A DNA stretch of 64,000 nucleotides from Seonamhaeicola sp. ML3 (GTDB lineage Bacteria > Bacteroidota > Bacteroidia > Flavobacteriales > Flavobacteriaceae), in the NCBI RefSeq assembly GCF_023273855.1, contig NZ_CP096884.1, positions 1 to 64,000 on the forward strand, written 5' to 3'. The notes below the pieces were generated by a model, which saw only the letters and a list, made by a program, of their open reading frames with translations, had not been told where the DNA came from and made no database searches. Position numbers and translations under genes: made by a program. Numbering within the stretch: position 1 is the stretch's first letter; each line of letters begins with the position of its first letter. Shown here piece by piece: positions 61,818 to 64,000 of this stretch.

Positions 61818-62890
61818 TTTAAGTGAAGTTTATATATAGTTATTAATTTATTGACTACAGCAGTTTCAGAATAACTCTCAGTAACTTTTTCAAACAAACG
61901 TATTGCATTTTGAGTTCGTAGTCTTTTGTCGCTAATATATTTAATTATAGCCTCCTTTAAGGCTCCAATATCCTCTTTATTTATAAGTAATCCTTCTTTG
62001 AGAGAAGAGACTACCTTAATACAATCGCCTACATTAGTTACTACGACTGGTAATTTTGCAAAACCATATTCTAATAAAGCTATGGGTAAGCCCTCTGATT
62101 TAGAAGACAGAACACCAATATCACATGTTTTGAGGATATTTGATATATCCTGTTTACTACCATAAAAATACACACTGCTATTTAGTTGCAATTCACTTAC
62201 CAAAAATTTCAAAGATTTGCTGTACTCATCTTCAAAATCTTTACCAACACAATGCAATGTCCAATCAGGATAAACTTTAATTACTTCTTTAAAGGCCTTC
62301 AACAAAGTTTTATGATCCTTTTGGGGTCTTAAATTCGCTAAGTGAATAATTCTCATCCCAGCTTCCCCGCTCAACCTTGTAACAGGTTTATTGTTATCAG
62401 GTAATGCAAAATTCGGTAGATAATCTATATAATTACAGTTAAGTTTGGTTTCTGCCCAGACTTTTAGTTTAGTATTCACACTTAAAACATGAGAAAAAAA
62501 TCTGGAAGTAACAGGTAAAACCCCTGATTTTCTATGATTTATAAACTCACTGTTACCATAATGATCATGCCAAATAATTTTAACTTTAGGGTAAAGCAAC
62601 TTGATTAAAACTGCCAAAAAGAAAGAACTGGAATGTGCATGAATCAAATCTATCTCATTGACTCTGATAAAAGTTTTTAATTTTTTGATAGCTTTAAAAT
62701 CTATTCTTCTGTTCTTATCAAGAAATAAGTATTCAACGTTATCACTAATACTATCTTTTAAAATTCCTTCTTTCCGAGTAGCGCATAAATAGGATTTATC
62801 AATTCTATTCGATAATGCATTAGCCGTATTAACCGCAACTCGTTCAGTTCCTCCAACATCCAAAGAATCCACTAATTGAAGTACCTTCAT
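61814..62890 (-). CDS. Glycosyltransferase family 4 protein
   Basis: 358 residues, GT-B fold. VLQLVDSLDVGGTERVAVNTANAL is the usual opening of GT4 enzymes of the GGTER type, with WHDHYGNSEF in the first domain and MRIIHLANLRPQKDHKTLLKAF, then SSKSEGLPIALLEYGFAKLPVV (E-x7-E) in the donor-binding domain. Substrate unknown. It starts 1 base after the upstream glycosyltransferase stop and overlaps the polymerase gene, so all are one transcript. Confidence 0.92.
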   Translation of the reverse strand: MKVLQLVDSLDVGGTERVAVNTANALSNRIDKSYLCATRKEGILKDSISDNVEYLFLDKNRRIDFKAIKKLKTFIRVNEIDLIHAHSSSFFLAVLIKLLYPKVKIIWHDHYGNSEFINHRKSGVLPVTSRFFSHVLSVNTKLKVWAETKLNCNYIDYLPNFALPDNNKPVTRLSGEAGMRIIHLANLRPQKDHKTLLKAFKEVIKVYPDWTLHCVGKDFEDEYSKSLKFLVSELQLNSSVYFYGSKQDISNILKTCDIGVLSSKSEGLPIALLEYGFAKLPVVVTNVGDCIKVVSSLKEGLLINKEDIGALKEAIIKYISDKRLRTQNAIRLFEKVTESYSETAVVNKLITIYKLHLK

Positions 62891-62891
62891 A

Positions 62892-64000
62892 TTAATTCAG
62901 AAGTTTTTTTATTTCAGATTCAAATACGTCTAAAGTATAATTCTGAGACCATTGTGCAGCCAAAACGGAGATTTCACTTAAATCGTTACCCCTATTTAGG
63001 TAATTAATAATACGCTTTACAGCCATATCTTTATTGGGCTCAATTAGAATCCCTCTTTTTCCCTCATTTAACATAAATGGCACACAAGATACTCTGGTAG
63101 AGATAGGGATAACTCCAAAAAACATGGCTTCTGCAATAACTTTAGGCCAACCTTCAGACTTTGATGGTAAAATCAAAAAATGAGCTTGTTTCAAGGCTTC
63201 TTTTATTTCTCGCTTTTGTTTGTTACCATGGATTGTAATAAATTCATCCAACTGGTTATCAGCAATATAATCTTGTAACTGTTTCTTTAAAACTCCATCT
63301 CCATAGAAGTCTAACGTAACATTTTCAACATCTCTTTTTAATAGTTCAATTATTTTTATTGTCAATAACGGTCGTTTACCCTCTACAAGACTACCCATAA
63401 AAACAAACTTCAAATTGTTGGAATAATCTCGTTTTTTTATTGGTTCTATCTCATTTTTAAAATAAGTAGCTGTGAAAAAGGATTTAATGTTTTTGGTCTG
63501 ATTTTCCCAACTGCCATACACTAAAACATGTATATTCTTTGTTAAAAAAGTATTGCTTAAAATACGTTTCTGAATCTTGTAACTTAGCGGTTGTTTGGAA
63601 TTAGGGTCCCAATTACCAGCATATTTGGCCGTTTTTATTTTAGAAGGAAATAACATTTGAACAAAACAACCTATCAAACCAATGTTTCCTGGACACCTCA
63701 AATGAATATGATCTGCTTTTCTACAGGCTTGAAATATTTTAAGGAAAATTAATGGTAGTTTTAAAATTGAGTTCAAAACCTTTTTAAGAGAAATAAATGC
63801 AATTTCAGGTATCTTTACAAAAGTTAAATTTTTATGTGCATAGGCTATATCTATATTAGAAAATTCTTCATTGCATAATGGAGCAACTACAGTTACATTG
63901 TCTACATGCTTAAACCATAAATTCATCTCCCTTACGTAGGGCGCATAACCATAAAAGTCATTTCCTGTTTTTTTATGTACAACGTGTGTAATTATTAAAA
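62892..64000 (-). CDS. Glycosyltransferase family 4 protein, 5' end outside the window
   Basis: The visible reading frame continues without a stop to the last base of the window, so the true start lies beyond 64000. The ATG at 63926 is internal: upstream codons read THVVHKKTGNDFYGYAPYVR, a typical conserved opening of this GT4 subgroup. The visible part, about 369 residues, includes LKFVFMGSLVEGKRPLL and the donor site PSKSEGWPKVIAEAMFFGVIP. The polysaccharide cluster continues to the right. Confidence 0.9.
   Translation of the reverse strand, partial: LIITHVVHKKTGNDFYGYAPYVREMNLWFKHVDNVTVVAPLCNEEFSNIDIAYAHKNLTFVKIPEIAFISLKKVLNSILKLPLIFLKIFQACRKADHIHLRCPGNIGLIGCFVQMLFPSKIKTAKYAGNWDPNSKQPLSYKIQKRILSNTFLTKNIHVLVYGSWENQTKNIKSFFTATYFKNEIEPIKKRDYSNNLKFVFMGSLVEGKRPLLTIKIIELLKRDVENVTLDFYGDGVLKKQLQDYIADNQLDEFITIHGNKQKREIKEALKQAHFLILPSKSEGWPKVIAEAMFFGVIPISTRVSCVPFMLNEGKRGILIEPNKDMAVKRIINYLNRGNDLSEISVLAAQWSQNYTLDVFESEIKKLLN

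Overview
The window is an AT-rich bacterial chromosome segment starting exactly at the ATG of dnaA, so it is probably the conventional zero point of a chromosome. The organism is a member of the Bacteroidota, most likely Flavobacteriaceae. Signs are C-terminal type IX secretion (T9SS) sorting domains, PorV/PorQ-like and TonB-dependent outer-membrane proteins, the 480-residue form of GAPDH, PUR/DUF3276 and DUF4856 proteins, and promoters of the TTTG-N19-TAnnTTTG type. The genus cannot be read from the sequence. I saw no tRNA, rRNA, insertion sequence, phage gene or CRISPR array.

Layout. 1-9.8 kb holds housekeeping genes: dnaA, a phosphotyrosine phosphatase, an RsmI-like methylase, a cell-wall block (lysozyme-like protein, DUF2279, mltG, acetyltransferase, dapF), an HtrA protease and GAPDH. 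10.7-16.4 kb is the most distinctive accessory block: a minus-strand operon VTC-type polyphosphate polymerase / DUF4956 / DUF2490 / CotH kinase, divergent from a LytS-LytTR two-component pair, with 21-bp-phased direct repeats between them. guaB and a large outer-membrane barrel protein follow. 20.9-21.7 kb has two small unknown genes. 21.7-28.4 kb is an iron/haem-type operon (DUF4856, imelysin, HTTM, TonB receptor, haem-binding protein) whose single promoter is bracketed by two copies of a Fur-like palindrome.

28.5-36.9 kb is mixed: HMG-CoA lyase, a T9SS-secreted metalloprotease, pyrD, pepT, two small exported proteins with PID/PEP-CTERM-like tails (one with a Trp/Lys block, one with Ser-Lys repeats), an unknown membrane protein and a DUF1801 protein. 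36.9-57.9 kb is mostly housekeeping: yajC, DUF1573, nusB, an ABC exporter, PUR protein, acyltransferase, BASS transporter, CsaA-like protein, thioredoxin-like protein, GNAT, DinB, a CrtC/AttH-like T9SS cargo, a cyclophilin-FKBP fusion, recQ, kdsD-tatC-lptB, terC, pssA, and a PorV/PorQ-like plus DUF4105 (Lnb-type) pair. 58-64 kb is the distal end of a minus-strand polysaccharide cluster (three glycosyltransferases, O-antigen ligase/polymerase, initiating sugar-phosphate transferase) that runs off the right edge.

Several genes begin with TTG or GTG, and some -7 elements lie so close to the start codon that leaderless mRNAs are likely. The least explained parts are the VTC/CotH/LytTR island, the twin-operator iron operon with an internal terminator, the phased GTTAAA repeats before htrA, and the two CTERM-tailed small proteins with their 34-codon leader ORF.
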